Source: Silvibacterium dinghuense (GTDB lineage: Bacteria > Acidobacteriota > Terriglobia > Terriglobales > Acidobacteriaceae). Taken from it: a stretch of DNA of 64,000 bases. The translations under genes were made by a program, and so were the position numbers. The notes below the pieces were generated by a model. It made no database searches. It was not told where the DNA came from and saw only the letters and a list, made by a program, of their open reading frames with translations. Below, piece after piece: positions 26,777 through 35,564 of the stretch. Every line of letters starts with the position of its first letter. The first letter of the stretch is position 1. The stretch spans positions 62,001 through 126,000 of the forward strand of contig NZ_SDMK01000005.1 of assembly GCF_004123295.1 (NCBI RefSeq), in the 5' to 3' direction.

Positions 26777-27385
26777 AACAGCCTCGACAGCCAGCAGGTG
26801 AAACACAGGCCGGCAATCTGTTTTTTTGAAAAATAGCGCTTGACGAATTTGTAAGAATGCGGGCACTATGATTGCCGTCCCATGGAATCGTTTCCACGAA
26901 TACCGTGTTGCCGATTATATCGCTACAGAGTTCCTGCTCACGCACCAGTGAGTAGAGATCCTCTGTAGCGTATCGCCAGTGCCGGACTCATAGAGCACGC
27001 AGCACCATCACTGCTGTCCCATATCAGTATTCCGCTTTCGCTACAGCCTTGCCGGATGATCCTGGCAGCGCTGTGGCATCGAACGGTGTTGCACTTTTAA
27101 AAGCACGCATCACTTAGGCAAACACTGCTGCACATCGATAGCCGCCGGCATCGCAGATACCGCTGGCCGGAGCAGGTGCGCCTTTTCAGCGGCACTGCTG
27201 CATACCCATGCATACGTATAGCCGTCGTATCGAGCTCTCTCGAACGAGAAACTCGATCTGCGCCTGCGTGTGCTTTGCCGAAATGCACGGCCACGTTCGC
27301 CTGGCCGTCTAATCACAACGATCGCCTTCTTTGCTTCAGCACGTTTCCAGATCAAGTGTTGCGCAGTAAGAGGAGACCTCTCGAT
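26777..27385 (+). promoter_or_regulatory. Long upstream region of the TonB receptor gene
   Basis: There is no supported gene in these 609 bases. A TTGACG at 26840-26845 and TATGAT at 26867-26872 resemble promoter hexamers, though 21 bases apart is longer than usual. A LacI-type operator follows at 26883. If transcription starts there, the leader is nearly 500 bases long. An AGGAGA ribosome binding site lies at 27371-27376. Confidence 0.4.
26883..26896. promoter_or_regulatory. LacI-family operator (perfect dyad)
   Basis: TGGAATCGTTTCCA fits the LacI/GalR consensus TGnAAnCGnTTnCA at every fixed position, with the central CG. It starts ten bases after the TATGAT box, where a repressor would block transcription, and is upstream of the TonB receptor gene. 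No LacI regulator is encoded in the window. Confidence 0.6.
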
Positions 27386-30300
27386 ATGACCCCACGTGCA
27401 AATCACCCACGCTTATCAGTGAGACCAACTTCACCCCAAACCCACGGCACTATGCGCACCCTCGCCAGTCTCTTTGCCTTCTTCTTCCTGTTGAGCCTGG
27501 CCCTGGTTGCGCCTTACCGCGCATCGGCGCAGGAATATCGCGGCACCATCACCGGCCTGGTAAGCGATCAGGCAGGAAGCATCATTCAGAATGCCTCCGT
27601 CGTCGCCAGCAGCCCCGAGCACACCTACCGGGGAAAGACAGATGCGAAGGGCGAATACTACATCCCCTACGTACAGCCAGGCACTTACCAGATCAAGGTC
27701 GATGCGCCGGGTTTTAAGTCCGTCGCACATCTTGGCGTAGTCGTCGAAGTCTCGGCTAAAGTCTCCGATAACTTTCAACTGCCGATTGGCTCGGTGAGTG
27801 AGACCGTCACAGTCAGTGAAAATGCTCTTGAGCTGAGCACCGCAGACGCCTCGGGCGGAACAGTCATCGACTCAGAAAAAGTACAGAACCTACCCCTCAA
27901 CGGCCGACAGGTCTATATGCTGATGAGCCTCACGCCAGGCGTTCGTTTCACGCAGACGCAGTTTGGCCCTGGTGGCTACTCCGGCACTCGCGGATGGGAC
28001 ACATCGAATGCTTATTCCATCAGCGGCCAGCCTGGCACAACCAATCAATTCCTGCTCAATGGTGCTCCTATCTCGGTACAAGGAGGCGGCCCCGCCGGCA
28101 CCTGGAATATCTCGCCGACGATCGATGCGGTGCAGGAGTTCAAGATCATGACCATCACCTTCGATGCGCAGTATGGCCGCGTCGGCGGTGGCGCAGTCAA
28201 TATCATCCTCAAGAACGGCTCACCGCATTTTCACGGTACGCTCTATGACTTCTGGCGTAACTCGGTCCTCGATGCGAATACCTTCCAGCTCAACCAGGAG
28301 AACGAAGCCAAGCCCTTTCATAACGAGCATCAGTTCGGCGGCACGGTGGGCGGACCGTTTCTCAAACACAATGCCTTCTTCTTCTTCAGCTACGAAGGCT
28401 ATCGGCAGGTGCTCCCGGCCGGCGTAGTCACCACCGTTCCTACAGCCGATCTTTATCCGGGCAGTGATGGCTCTGTCGATCTTTCGAGTTATCTCACCTC
28501 AGTCGGCCGCACCGGAGGCATCTACGATCCGGAGACGACGGCCTGCATGGTGGAAAGCAGCACCGGATGCACGACATATGGACGCCAGCAATTTGCCGGG
28601 AACATCATTCCTGCCAACCGCATCAGCTCGGTCGGTCTTGCCTTTATGAAGCTCTTCCCCGCGCCTAACCGTTCCGGTTATACGAATAACTACGTCTTCA
28701 ACGGCAAGGACCGCTATCGCTATAACATGCCGATCGCGCGCGTCGATTATGACTTTACCGACCGCACAAAGCTCTACGGCATCTTCGCATGGTGGTCGGG
28801 CCACGAATACCGCAACAGCAATGGGCTTGTCGGTCCGGCCATCACCGGCGACATCGACAACTATCGCTCCAGCCTGACCCAGGTACTCGATCTAACGCAC
28901 ACCTTCAGTCCCAGGCTGATCGGCGATATCCGCGTTTCTTTCAACCGCTACTACTATGCCGATCCCGATGGCACTGTTTCCGCCGGCCTGAATACTCTCA
29001 CAGCTGGAGACGTAGGGCTTTCCATGCCGAAGATTCCTACGACGGACAAAGACTACGCGCCAGAACTCTCTCTCGGAGATAACTTCCCGAATATCATCGG
29101 CAACCAGGTAAATCCGAATATCTTTGAGACCTACGACGTAGGTCCTTCGCTCACGCATGTACTGGGTAACCACAACCTGCACTATGGCGCCGAGTGGTCG
29201 CTCTATCATGATGTGCCTTCCGGCATCGGCCGGCCGAATGGCTACTTCGGATTCGGCACCGACTTCACACAGGAGAATCCTTTCCAGCAGCACGAGGACG
29301 GCTCGATCATCGCCAACCTGCTGCTTGGTTATTCTGACTCCGGGGGCGTGGACTATAACATCGCTCCGTATGAGTCCTACCGCTATGTTGCCGGCTATGT
29401 TCAGGACGACTGGAAGATAAGCCGGAACCTTACTATCAACGCCGGCATTCGCTGGGACGAAGAGTTTTCTCCCATCGAGCGGCATAACCGCCTGCTGGCC
29501 GGCATGTGCCTCACCTGCGTCAACCCTATCTCCAACAGCGTGCCATCACTTGCACCGCTCTATGGGACCGTGCTCTTCGCCAGCAGCAGCCAGCCGGCCT
29601 ATCCGAATAACACCGCCTACTGGCAGCCGAAGATCGGTCTCTCCTACGGCTTCAGCAGGAATACGGTGCTGCACGCCGGATACACACTGAGCAAAGCCTT
29701 CGGCATTGAGCTTGGCGGTGCCTCGGCGTGGAACGAGTCCACCGGATATAACGATTCGCCGGATGGCAATCTGCATCCCGGCACCGGCTTCATCGACGGC
29801 AATCCGTTCCCGAACGGTTATGTCACGCCGCCCGGCAACTCGCAGGGCGCGCTGGCGCTGGTCGGAACCGGCTTCGGCATCGACATGCGCGACCGCAAGA
29901 TCATCCATGTGCATCAGTGGACGCTCGGCATCCAGCAGGCTCTGCCCTTCCAGATGCTCGGCGAAATCGACTACCTGGGAATCCACGGGGACAATCTGCG
30001 CGCCTCGAAGCAGCTCAATGCTCTCAGCGCACAGGATTTCGCAGAAGGCCACGCCAACCCGAACTATCTGGATCAGCAAGTTCCCAACCCGTTCTATGGA
30101 GTGCTGCCCAGCACGGTCTCACTGGGGCAGAATCCCACCATCCAGGCTCGCTACCTGAAGGTTCCGTATCCGGCCTTTGATGGAAACATCTACGACTACA
30201 CCTATCCCGGCGGCTACAGCAACTACGACGCTCTGCTGGCCAAGCTCGAGAAGCGCTTTTCCGGCACCGGCGTACTGTCAAAGGGGCTCAGCTTCCTGAC

Positions 30301-30985
30301 CTCCTTCACCTGGTCGCACCTGCTCTCGGCCACAGGCTATCTCAACAACAACGGAGCCGGACTGGCCGATCCGAAGCCCTACTACACCACCGACGGTGGC
30401 GACCGGCCATGGGATCTCGCATTCAGCGGACTCTGGGGCCTGCCTGTCGGCCGCGGTGGAGCGTTATTCTCCGACGCGCACGGCATCCTGGGCCAGGTCG
30501 TCAACGACTGGCAGATGGAATGGATCTTCCAGAATGACGGCGGCACACCGGTCGGCTTCCCCAATGGCTATAACTATAACTGCGGAAACTACAACATCCT
30601 TTCCACGCATAAGAGCTGGAAGAGCTACATCAACAATTCCGATTCTTCCTGCTTCTCAACTTTCGCCGAATACACGGCTGTGACCCAGCTGCCGATTACA
30701 ACGAAGATTCGTAATCCCTGGGCACAGCAGACGGCGATCGGCTTTGAGAAGAAGTTCCGCATCCGTGAAGGCACAACCCTGCAGTTCAAAGCCGAGGCCT
30801 TCAACCTGACGAACACAGCAATCTTCGGCGGTCCGAACACCGGCTCGCCGGATCAGGAGGTCACACGCAATACCAGCGTAGCCAGTGATAACCAGCCGGG
30901 CTCATGGTCCGGATACGGCACCATCGGCTCAACCGAACAAAACTTCCCGCGCCAGATTCAGATGTCGTTGAAGCTGCAGTTCTGA
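27386..30985 (+). CDS. Oar-like TonB-dependent receptor with carboxypeptidase-regulatory domain
   Basis: About 1,200 residues from ATG 27386 (AGGAGA upstream); a later ATG at 27452 lacks a ribosome binding site. A long N-region precedes the hydrophobic signal (LASLFAFFFLLSLALVAPYR, cleavage near SAQ). Then comes a carboxypeptidase-regulatory-like domain (YRGTITGLVSDQAGSIIQNA, YYIPYVQPGTYQIKVDAPGF), a plug domain (VQNLPLNGRQVYMLMSLTPG) and a large beta-barrel ending KLQF with a terminal Phe. This is the expanded Acidobacteriota Oar/SusC-like type, taking up large substrates, probably plant or microbial polysaccharide fragments. The LacI-type operator upstream supports sugar control. Confidence 0.93.
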   Translation: MTPRANHPRLSVRPTSPQTHGTMRTLASLFAFFFLLSLALVAPYRASAQEYRGTITGLVSDQAGSIIQNASVVASSPEHTYRGKTDAKGEYYIPYVQPGTYQIKVDAPGFKSVAHLGVVVEVSAKVSDNFQLPIGSVSETVTVSENALELSTADASGGTVIDSEKVQNLPLNGRQVYMLMSLTPGVRFTQTQFGPGGYSGTRGWDTSNAYSISGQPGTTNQFLLNGAPISVQGGGPAGTWNISPTIDAVQEFKIMTITFDAQYGRVGGGAVNIILKNGSPHFHGTLYDFWRNSVLDANTFQLNQENEAKPFHNEHQFGGTVGGPFLKHNAFFFFSYEGYRQVLPAGVVTTVPTADLYPGSDGSVDLSSYLTSVGRTGGIYDPETTACMVESSTGCTTYGRQQFAGNIIPANRISSVGLAFMKLFPAPNRSGYTNNYVFNGKDRYRYNMPIARVDYDFTDRTKLYGIFAWWSGHEYRNSNGLVGPAITGDIDNYRSSLTQVLDLTHTFSPRLIGDIRVSFNRYYYADPDGTVSAGLNTLTAGDVGLSMPKIPTTDKDYAPELSLGDNFPNIIGNQVNPNIFETYDVGPSLTHVLGNHNLHYGAEWSLYHDVPSGIGRPNGYFGFGTDFTQENPFQQHEDGSIIANLLLGYSDSGGVDYNIAPYESYRYVAGYVQDDWKISRNLTINAGIRWDEEFSPIERHNRLLAGMCLTCVNPISNSVPSLAPLYGTVLFASSSQPAYPNNTAYWQPKIGLSYGFSRNTVLHAGYTLSKAFGIELGGASAWNESTGYNDSPDGNLHPGTGFIDGNPFPNGYVTPPGNSQGALALVGTGFGIDMRDRKIIHVHQWTLGIQQALPFQMLGEIDYLGIHGDNLRASKQLNALSAQDFAEGHANPNYLDQQVPNPFYGVLPSTVSLGQNPTIQARYLKVPYPAFDGNIYDYTYPGGYSNYDALLAKLEKRFSGTGVLSKGLSFLTSFTWSHLLSATGYLNNNGAGLADPKPYYTTDGGDRPWDLAFSGLWGLPVGRGGALFSDAHGILGQVVNDWQMEWIFQNDGGTPVGFPNGYNYNCGNYNILSTHKSWKSYINNSDSSCFSTFAEYTAVTQLPITTKIRNPWAQQTAIGFEKKFRIREGTTLQFKAEAFNLTNTAIFGGPNTGSPDQEVTRNTSVASDNQPGSWSGYGTIGSTEQNFPRQIQMSLKLQF

Positions 30986-31007
30986 ATCACCGCAAGAAGA
31001 GCGCACA

Positions 31008-31053
31008 GCGTCCTGCTGCTGCCTGAAACAAGGCAGCAGCAGGACGCTTTTTT
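31008..31053 (+). terminator. Strong Rho-independent terminator after the TonB receptor gene
   Basis: A perfect 16-bp stem, GCGTCCTGCTGCTGCC (31008-31023) and GGCAGCAGCAGGACGC (31032-31047), with an 8-base loop and a run of six T. Confidence 0.93.
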
Positions 31054-31122
31054 ATCGATGCTTCCGCAAAGGCCTGGGCTACACAAGAAAAGCTCCGCGC
31101 AAAGCAAACGATCATAGCCTAG

Positions 31123-31378
31123 GGCGTATCCACATAGAGCTGATATGAAACTAAAGAACTTGCCCTTATCGTTGTCATCCCGGCCGGAGCGCAGTGGAGG
31201 GACCTGCGTTTTTGTTTAGCCCGCAACACTCCAACTCGCGACCAACGGAAGCGGAGGCCGAAGGCACATTCGCCCTGCGCGCAGCAGAACCGCAGGTTTC
31301 TCCACTCCGCAGGACCACAAAACGGTCCTGCTCCGGTCGAAATGACAGCCTTTTACTAGCGCTCTATGGAGATACGGC
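31123..31378. mobile_element. 256-bp MITE-like element, copy 1
   Basis: Inverted ends GGCGTATCCACATAGAG (31123-31139) and CTCTATGGAGATACGGC (31362-31378) are 14 of 17 complementary. CTAG flanks both sides (31119-31122, 31379-31382). Inside are a second inverted pair (GTCATCCCGGCCGGAGC against CTCCGGTCGAAATGACA) and a copy of repeat module B near 31235. A near-identical element lies at 56068-56328. It encodes nothing. Confidence 0.82.
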
Positions 31379-31427
31379 CTAGGAAGAGGACAAGCTCGTC
31401 GGAAGATGAGATTTTGGGATCTGAAGA

Positions 31428-31503
31428 TGGTGGACGCGGTAGGAATCGAACCTACAACCTGTCGATTAAGAGTCGAATGCTCTGCCAGTTGAGCTACGCG
31501 TCC
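31428..31503 (-). tRNA. tRNA-Lys (CTT)
   Basis: The minus strand reads a complete cloverleaf: acceptor GGACGCG pairing with CGCGTCC, D-arm GCTC/GAGC, anticodon loop CTCTTAA with CTT at 34-36, variable region, T-arm with GGTTCGAATCC and an encoded CCA end (31428-31430). The T27-C43 pair in the anticodon stem is a mismatch; the other stems are intact. Confidence 0.95.
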
Positions 31504-31653
31504 AGATTGTGAGAAGCAACGCTTTACAGCGAAGGCTTTCGTTGGCCGGGAATCACTGTCGTGACTCAACCGCCTCTATGAATATAGCACAAAGTTTAGA
31601 TTGCGCCAGTCGCTCCGTGGAAAACCGGAAAGAAGCCTCTCGCGATGCTGCGA

Positions 31654-33402
31654 TCAGAAACTAAACGCCAATCCGGCTTCGATGGCACGCGACTCCTGCG
31701 CAAAATAGAGCAGGCTGCCATCGCTGGTGAGCACCGGCCTGTAGCCCTGTGCCAGCAGGTTGCGCACATCGATCATCGCCTCCATGCCGTTCGGCAGGAG
31801 GCACCGGTAGTGCAGCGGCTGGCGAAGGTAGAAGCTGAGATAAGGATCGGCCAGGCTGCGGTTGAAGGAGTCGACCGCGGTGAGCGTATTGCCCGGCTGC
31901 CAGCGATAAGAAGCCTGCCACTGCGTCTTGGCTCCCTGCAGCTTGCCGCCAAACGAGGCAGCCACCGTCTCCGCGCGGCCGGGGTGAATTGCGGCAATCG
32001 TCTGCTGCAGCGAGGCCGGTGCAGCAGACGACGAGCCCGATGCGGCATCCATCGTCATCGCGTTGCCCATGGCCGCGGCGACGGAGATCCACATGTCCTG
32101 CGGCAGCACGTCGCGCAGCTCCGCAACAATGCCGTTGGTGGAATAGCCCTCGCCTGCGATCCGGAGGGTATCCGTGGACGCGTCGTAGAGCAGGTCGTTC
32201 TCTTTCCAGTCGGCTTCGCTGACCGTTCCGCCGCCTTCGATCATCGGATGCTCATCGCGATCATGGTAGACAGCCATCGTCCAGCGAACATTGCCGCTCT
32301 CGTGACTGAGGGCCAGCTCCTGATGCAGCCCGTGCTCGAGGAGAAGATGCCCATCCGCCTCCCCGACAGCCGGAACCAGCGTGCTCTCGCGGTCCAGTTG
32401 CCCGGAGCCTTCGAGTCCGGGAGAGGTGGTAACGCGATAGGCCAGCGAGGTATCCCCGGCCTTCACCTGCACCACCCCAAAGGGATGGCTGGCAACTTCC
32501 GTCCCGCCCAGGTGAATGGCCTCAAATTCGCTTCCGCCTTCCAGATGGATGGCAGGGGTAAGATCCAGGCTCTCCGCCGAGCGGAATACCAGCGCCTCGA
32601 GGCCCTGTGCATCGGGTCCACCCGCGATCTCCGGACGATCGAGAAAGGCGGCTACGGTCTTCAGAGTGCTTACCGGGGAGAGCTGCTGCTCATATCCAAC
32701 GACGGTATTCAGCGAGGTATTTCCGGCCTGACTCAGATCGGCGCGGACCAGCAGCTGCTTGGTGTCGTCGGTATTGCGGCGCATCTCGAAGCCGTTGTGT
32801 ACGCCTCCGTCTCCAAACCCGCTCTCGCCGCCACGCACCGAAACCCGCGCCTTGAGCGCCTGGTTCTGCCCATCGGCCTCCTGCAGCACCACCAGCGGAC
32901 CGTCGCCGAGGACCCGCAACAACGGGCGATTGGCAGAGAGCCGCAGCGTCCAGGTCCAGTCGTCCTGAGGCTCGTCCACCTGGCGCGGCTGTGCCGGGAG
33001 CCATCGGAAGGCCTCGTAGAGGGTGGTCAGCGTAAGGTTGACGACCAGTTTCGAGCTCGGGGCCACATGCAGGTTTTCGCGGAGGGTGGGCAGGAAGAGC
33101 GCAGCTGTCGCCTTGACGCCATAGACGCCAGGAATGATCCGGGGCAGAGAGTAGTGGCCCCGGTCATCGGTAAATGTCTGAGAGATCACGCTGAGATCGG
33201 GACGGACAAGCTGGACGAGAGTACCGATCTGGGGAGCACCGCCGGCATCGCGCACCACGCCCGAGACCGCGCCATCGCTCAGAGCGCGGGCAGGCAGCTG
33301 CAGGGCCGCGCACAGCAGCACGAAGATCGGGACGTAAATGGTCAGCCTTCTCGTCACAGGTTCAACTTTATGGATTGCTCCTGGCCGCCAGCTCCAAAAC
33401 AT
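31654..33402 (-). CDS. Carboxypeptidase-regulatory domain protein, outer-membrane-like
   Basis: 582 residues. After a signal-like hydrophobic stretch (LTIYVPIFVLLCAALQLPARA) comes a carboxypeptidase-regulatory-like domain (GAVSGVVRDAGGAPQIGTLVQ, TDDRGHYSLPRIIPGVYGVK). The rest alternates polar and hydrophobic residues like beta strands and ends AGLAFSF with a terminal Phe. It lacks a recognisable TonB plug and is about half the length of Oar-like receptors. It probably sits in the outer membrane, with unknown role. The stop is 50 bases before the GWxTD gene's stop-side neighbour; both run on the minus strand. Confidence 0.7.
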   Translation of the reverse strand: MFWSWRPGAIHKVEPVTRRLTIYVPIFVLLCAALQLPARALSDGAVSGVVRDAGGAPQIGTLVQLVRPDLSVISQTFTDDRGHYSLPRIIPGVYGVKATAALFLPTLRENLHVAPSSKLVVNLTLTTLYEAFRWLPAQPRQVDEPQDDWTWTLRLSANRPLLRVLGDGPLVVLQEADGQNQALKARVSVRGGESGFGDGGVHNGFEMRRNTDDTKQLLVRADLSQAGNTSLNTVVGYEQQLSPVSTLKTVAAFLDRPEIAGGPDAQGLEALVFRSAESLDLTPAIHLEGGSEFEAIHLGGTEVASHPFGVVQVKAGDTSLAYRVTTSPGLEGSGQLDRESTLVPAVGEADGHLLLEHGLHQELALSHESGNVRWTMAVYHDRDEHPMIEGGGTVSEADWKENDLLYDASTDTLRIAGEGYSTNGIVAELRDVLPQDMWISVAAAMGNAMTMDAASGSSSAAPASLQQTIAAIHPGRAETVAASFGGKLQGAKTQWQASYRWQPGNTLTAVDSFNRSLADPYLSFYLRQPLHYRCLLPNGMEAMIDVRNLLAQGYRPVLTSDGSLLYFAQESRAIEAGLAFSF

Positions 33403-33452
33403 ACTGCAAACAAACAGGGCGGCTCTGTGGCCGCCTCTGCAGGACTTCCGGG

Positions 33453-35171
33453 TTAGTCCACGGTAAACGGTGCAGACTGGGCGATCTCCTGGCGGGAGAC
33501 GCTGTCATTCACCAGCACCTTCACCATGTACTTGCCGGGCTGGAGGCTTGCGAGGGGGAGACTCTTTTCGACCGTCAGCTGGTCGGAATTGGCGCTCATC
33601 TTCCTGGAATCCTCCTGCGTATCCAGCAGCGCCTTATTGGACGCAACGTCGATGATTTGGTAAGTAATCGTCGCGCTGTTCTGCTTACTTTTTTCGTCGA
33701 TGCCCAGGTTGTATACCTGCATCCAGAAGTTCAGCTTCTGGTCGCGGTGGAAGGTCACCGGGTCCATCGGGCCCGCGGACACGCGCGGCCGGATGAAGGT
33801 ATTGCTGATGATGAAGTTACCGGTGCCGATCTGCTTCGAAGGCACGCGCTCCATCTTGTCGGCCAGGATCAGCGACGAGGCCGAGAGCCTGTCATCGTCA
33901 TACTTCGGCACCGTGATGCCCTGTGCCCACATGCCGACGTGATCGGGGTTGTTCACATCCTTGATCACGATGTCGACGCGGTAGCGGCCCGGACGCAGCG
34001 GAATCGCCTTCCAGTAGAGCTCCGACGTATCGAGCGTCTTGGCAAGCAGCTCTTGCGGCTGCTCAACCTCGACCGGGTCCTCGAAGGTGTAGACGACGTG
34101 ATCGGTGATCGTCGAGACGCGGCCGAGGATGTTCACCACACCCTTGGAAACGCCTTCTTTCGTCTGGAAGGTGATATCGCGGTTCTTGATCTGCAGAGTG
34201 ATCGGCACCAGCACCGTATCGTCGGTCACCTTCACATAATCAGTGCGCACTTCGAACGGGAAAACCGGCCCCGTCAGCAGCTTGTGATCCGAGATAAAGG
34301 CTTCCAGGTCCTTGAACTTGACCGGCGGGGGAGCCTGCAGCTTGGCATACAGCTCGAGCCGGTCGAATTCCTTGCTCTGCTGCTGCGAGCTCATCGGGCC
34401 GGTGCCCAGGTTCTCGAGTCCACCCTTGAAGCGGTCGGCCTGCTTGGCCATGCCCATCTGCTCGTAGAGCGTCGCGCCCGCACCTGGAACGTGCAGCAGG
34501 GCGTCCTTCTCCGAGCGGTCGATGGTCATGTGATAGTCGCCGCACATGCAGGTGTCGACGAATTCGATATCGATGTTCTCGCCGATGCCTTCGAGATAGC
34601 GGTAGTGCCACACTTCAAAGGGATAGGTCGAAGTTTGGCCGCCGCCTTCTTCCATGGGACGGTCGTACATACCGCCCGAAGGATGCTCGTCCTTGCTGTC
34701 TGGCGGACCGAAGGCGATGTAGATATGGCCGCGGTCGGTCTTCCAGCCAGGCTTGCCGGCGGCAAAATGCTCGTTTGCGTAAGCAATACGGCGATAGTGC
34801 TCTTCGCGGAACTCGTTCTCGGGCGAATCCGGGTTCGGATTGCGGCGCTGCCAGAAGGCTTCGATGAAGGAGTCACGCTCTTCGTCGTTGCTGAGGCTCT
34901 TGAAGGCCTTCAGCTCCTGGTCGGTGATGATCCAGTGGACGTCTTCGTCGACCCACTTCTTATAAATGCCGTGCAGCTCCTGCTTCAGTTCTTTCTGCTG
35001 CTTGAACTTTTCCTTATCGGAGAGCTGACGCTTGAGCGGGTCAGGAGTCTGGTCCTGGCTCTGGCTGTCCGCGGACGCCTGGGGGTCGGCCTGCTGGGCT
35101 CGAACAGAAGGAAGAAACAGGAACGCACCAATGGCGATCGCAAAAATGGCGGAGGTACGACCCTTAGACAT
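33453..35171 (-). CDS. GWxTD domain-containing exported protein
   Basis: 572 residues with a signal peptide (AIGAFLFLPSVRA). The N-terminal third holds the GWxTD domain: KWVDEDVHWIITDQE, FWQRRNPNPDSPENEFREEH, and GWKTD at residues 142-146 followed by RGHIYIAFGPPD. The C-terminal half is beta-rich with Ig-like stretches (YVKVTDDTVLVPITLQIKNR, FWMQVYNLGIDEKS). GWxTD proteins are common in Acidobacteriota and gliding or predatory bacteria, but their function is not known. The 50-base gap to the next gene suggests co-transcription. Confidence 0.9.
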   Translation of the reverse strand: MSKGRTSAIFAIAIGAFLFLPSVRAQQADPQASADSQSQDQTPDPLKRQLSDKEKFKQQKELKQELHGIYKKWVDEDVHWIITDQELKAFKSLSNDEERDSFIEAFWQRRNPNPDSPENEFREEHYRRIAYANEHFAAGKPGWKTDRGHIYIAFGPPDSKDEHPSGGMYDRPMEEGGGQTSTYPFEVWHYRYLEGIGENIDIEFVDTCMCGDYHMTIDRSEKDALLHVPGAGATLYEQMGMAKQADRFKGGLENLGTGPMSSQQQSKEFDRLELYAKLQAPPPVKFKDLEAFISDHKLLTGPVFPFEVRTDYVKVTDDTVLVPITLQIKNRDITFQTKEGVSKGVVNILGRVSTITDHVVYTFEDPVEVEQPQELLAKTLDTSELYWKAIPLRPGRYRVDIVIKDVNNPDHVGMWAQGITVPKYDDDRLSASSLILADKMERVPSKQIGTGNFIISNTFIRPRVSAGPMDPVTFHRDQKLNFWMQVYNLGIDEKSKQNSATITYQIIDVASNKALLDTQEDSRKMSANSDQLTVEKSLPLASLQPGKYMVKVLVNDSVSRQEIAQSAPFTVD

Positions 35172-35564
35172 ACGCCGTCTGACTGCTCCTCTACAGCTAT
35201 CCGATTTTACGGGCTTGAAATAAGAGATTCAAGCACCGGAGCCGCTTCCGTCAACCTGCCAGGCAACCCGCCCGGCCTGTGGAAAAGGTGCAAATCCCCA
35301 GATGACATCCCGGATTCCACGCTTCGCCCATGCCCAGATGGCTCACAATCCGCGCTGCTATGATGGCTGACGCGGAGTCCTGTCTCTCGCCAGACCGGCT
35401 CGAAGATAAGACTCGGGCGGCAGGAAAAGGACAGCGATGCCCTGTGGATATCTGAGACCGTCCGGTTTCGTACATTCCGGCTCTGTGCCATGGAACCGAT
35501 GCCCGGTCCGTTGCGTATTTCTGCCGAGAGGTGGCGCGTAAGCGTCTGATTACGGGATAAAAGC
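35172..35564. other. Intergenic region without a supported feature
   Basis: These 393 bases separate the GWxTD gene from the divergent efflux adaptor gene and must contain both promoters. I see no clear hexamer pair, RNA gene or repeat family member here. Confidence 0.5.

Noticed and set aside
26697-26945. Small open frame near the 266-bp element
   Set aside because: It runs across the inverted repeat end and the promoter region with no start site or family resemblance.
31645-33456. 603-residue plus-strand open frame opposite the 31654-33402 gene
   Set aside because: A shadow frame. The minus-strand product has a signal peptide and a carboxypeptidase-regulatory domain, whereas this one is compositionally odd and without motifs.
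33375-35363. 662-residue plus-strand open frame opposite the GWxTD gene
   Set aside because: The GWxTD domain is unambiguous on the minus strand, so this long frame is only a result of codon bias.
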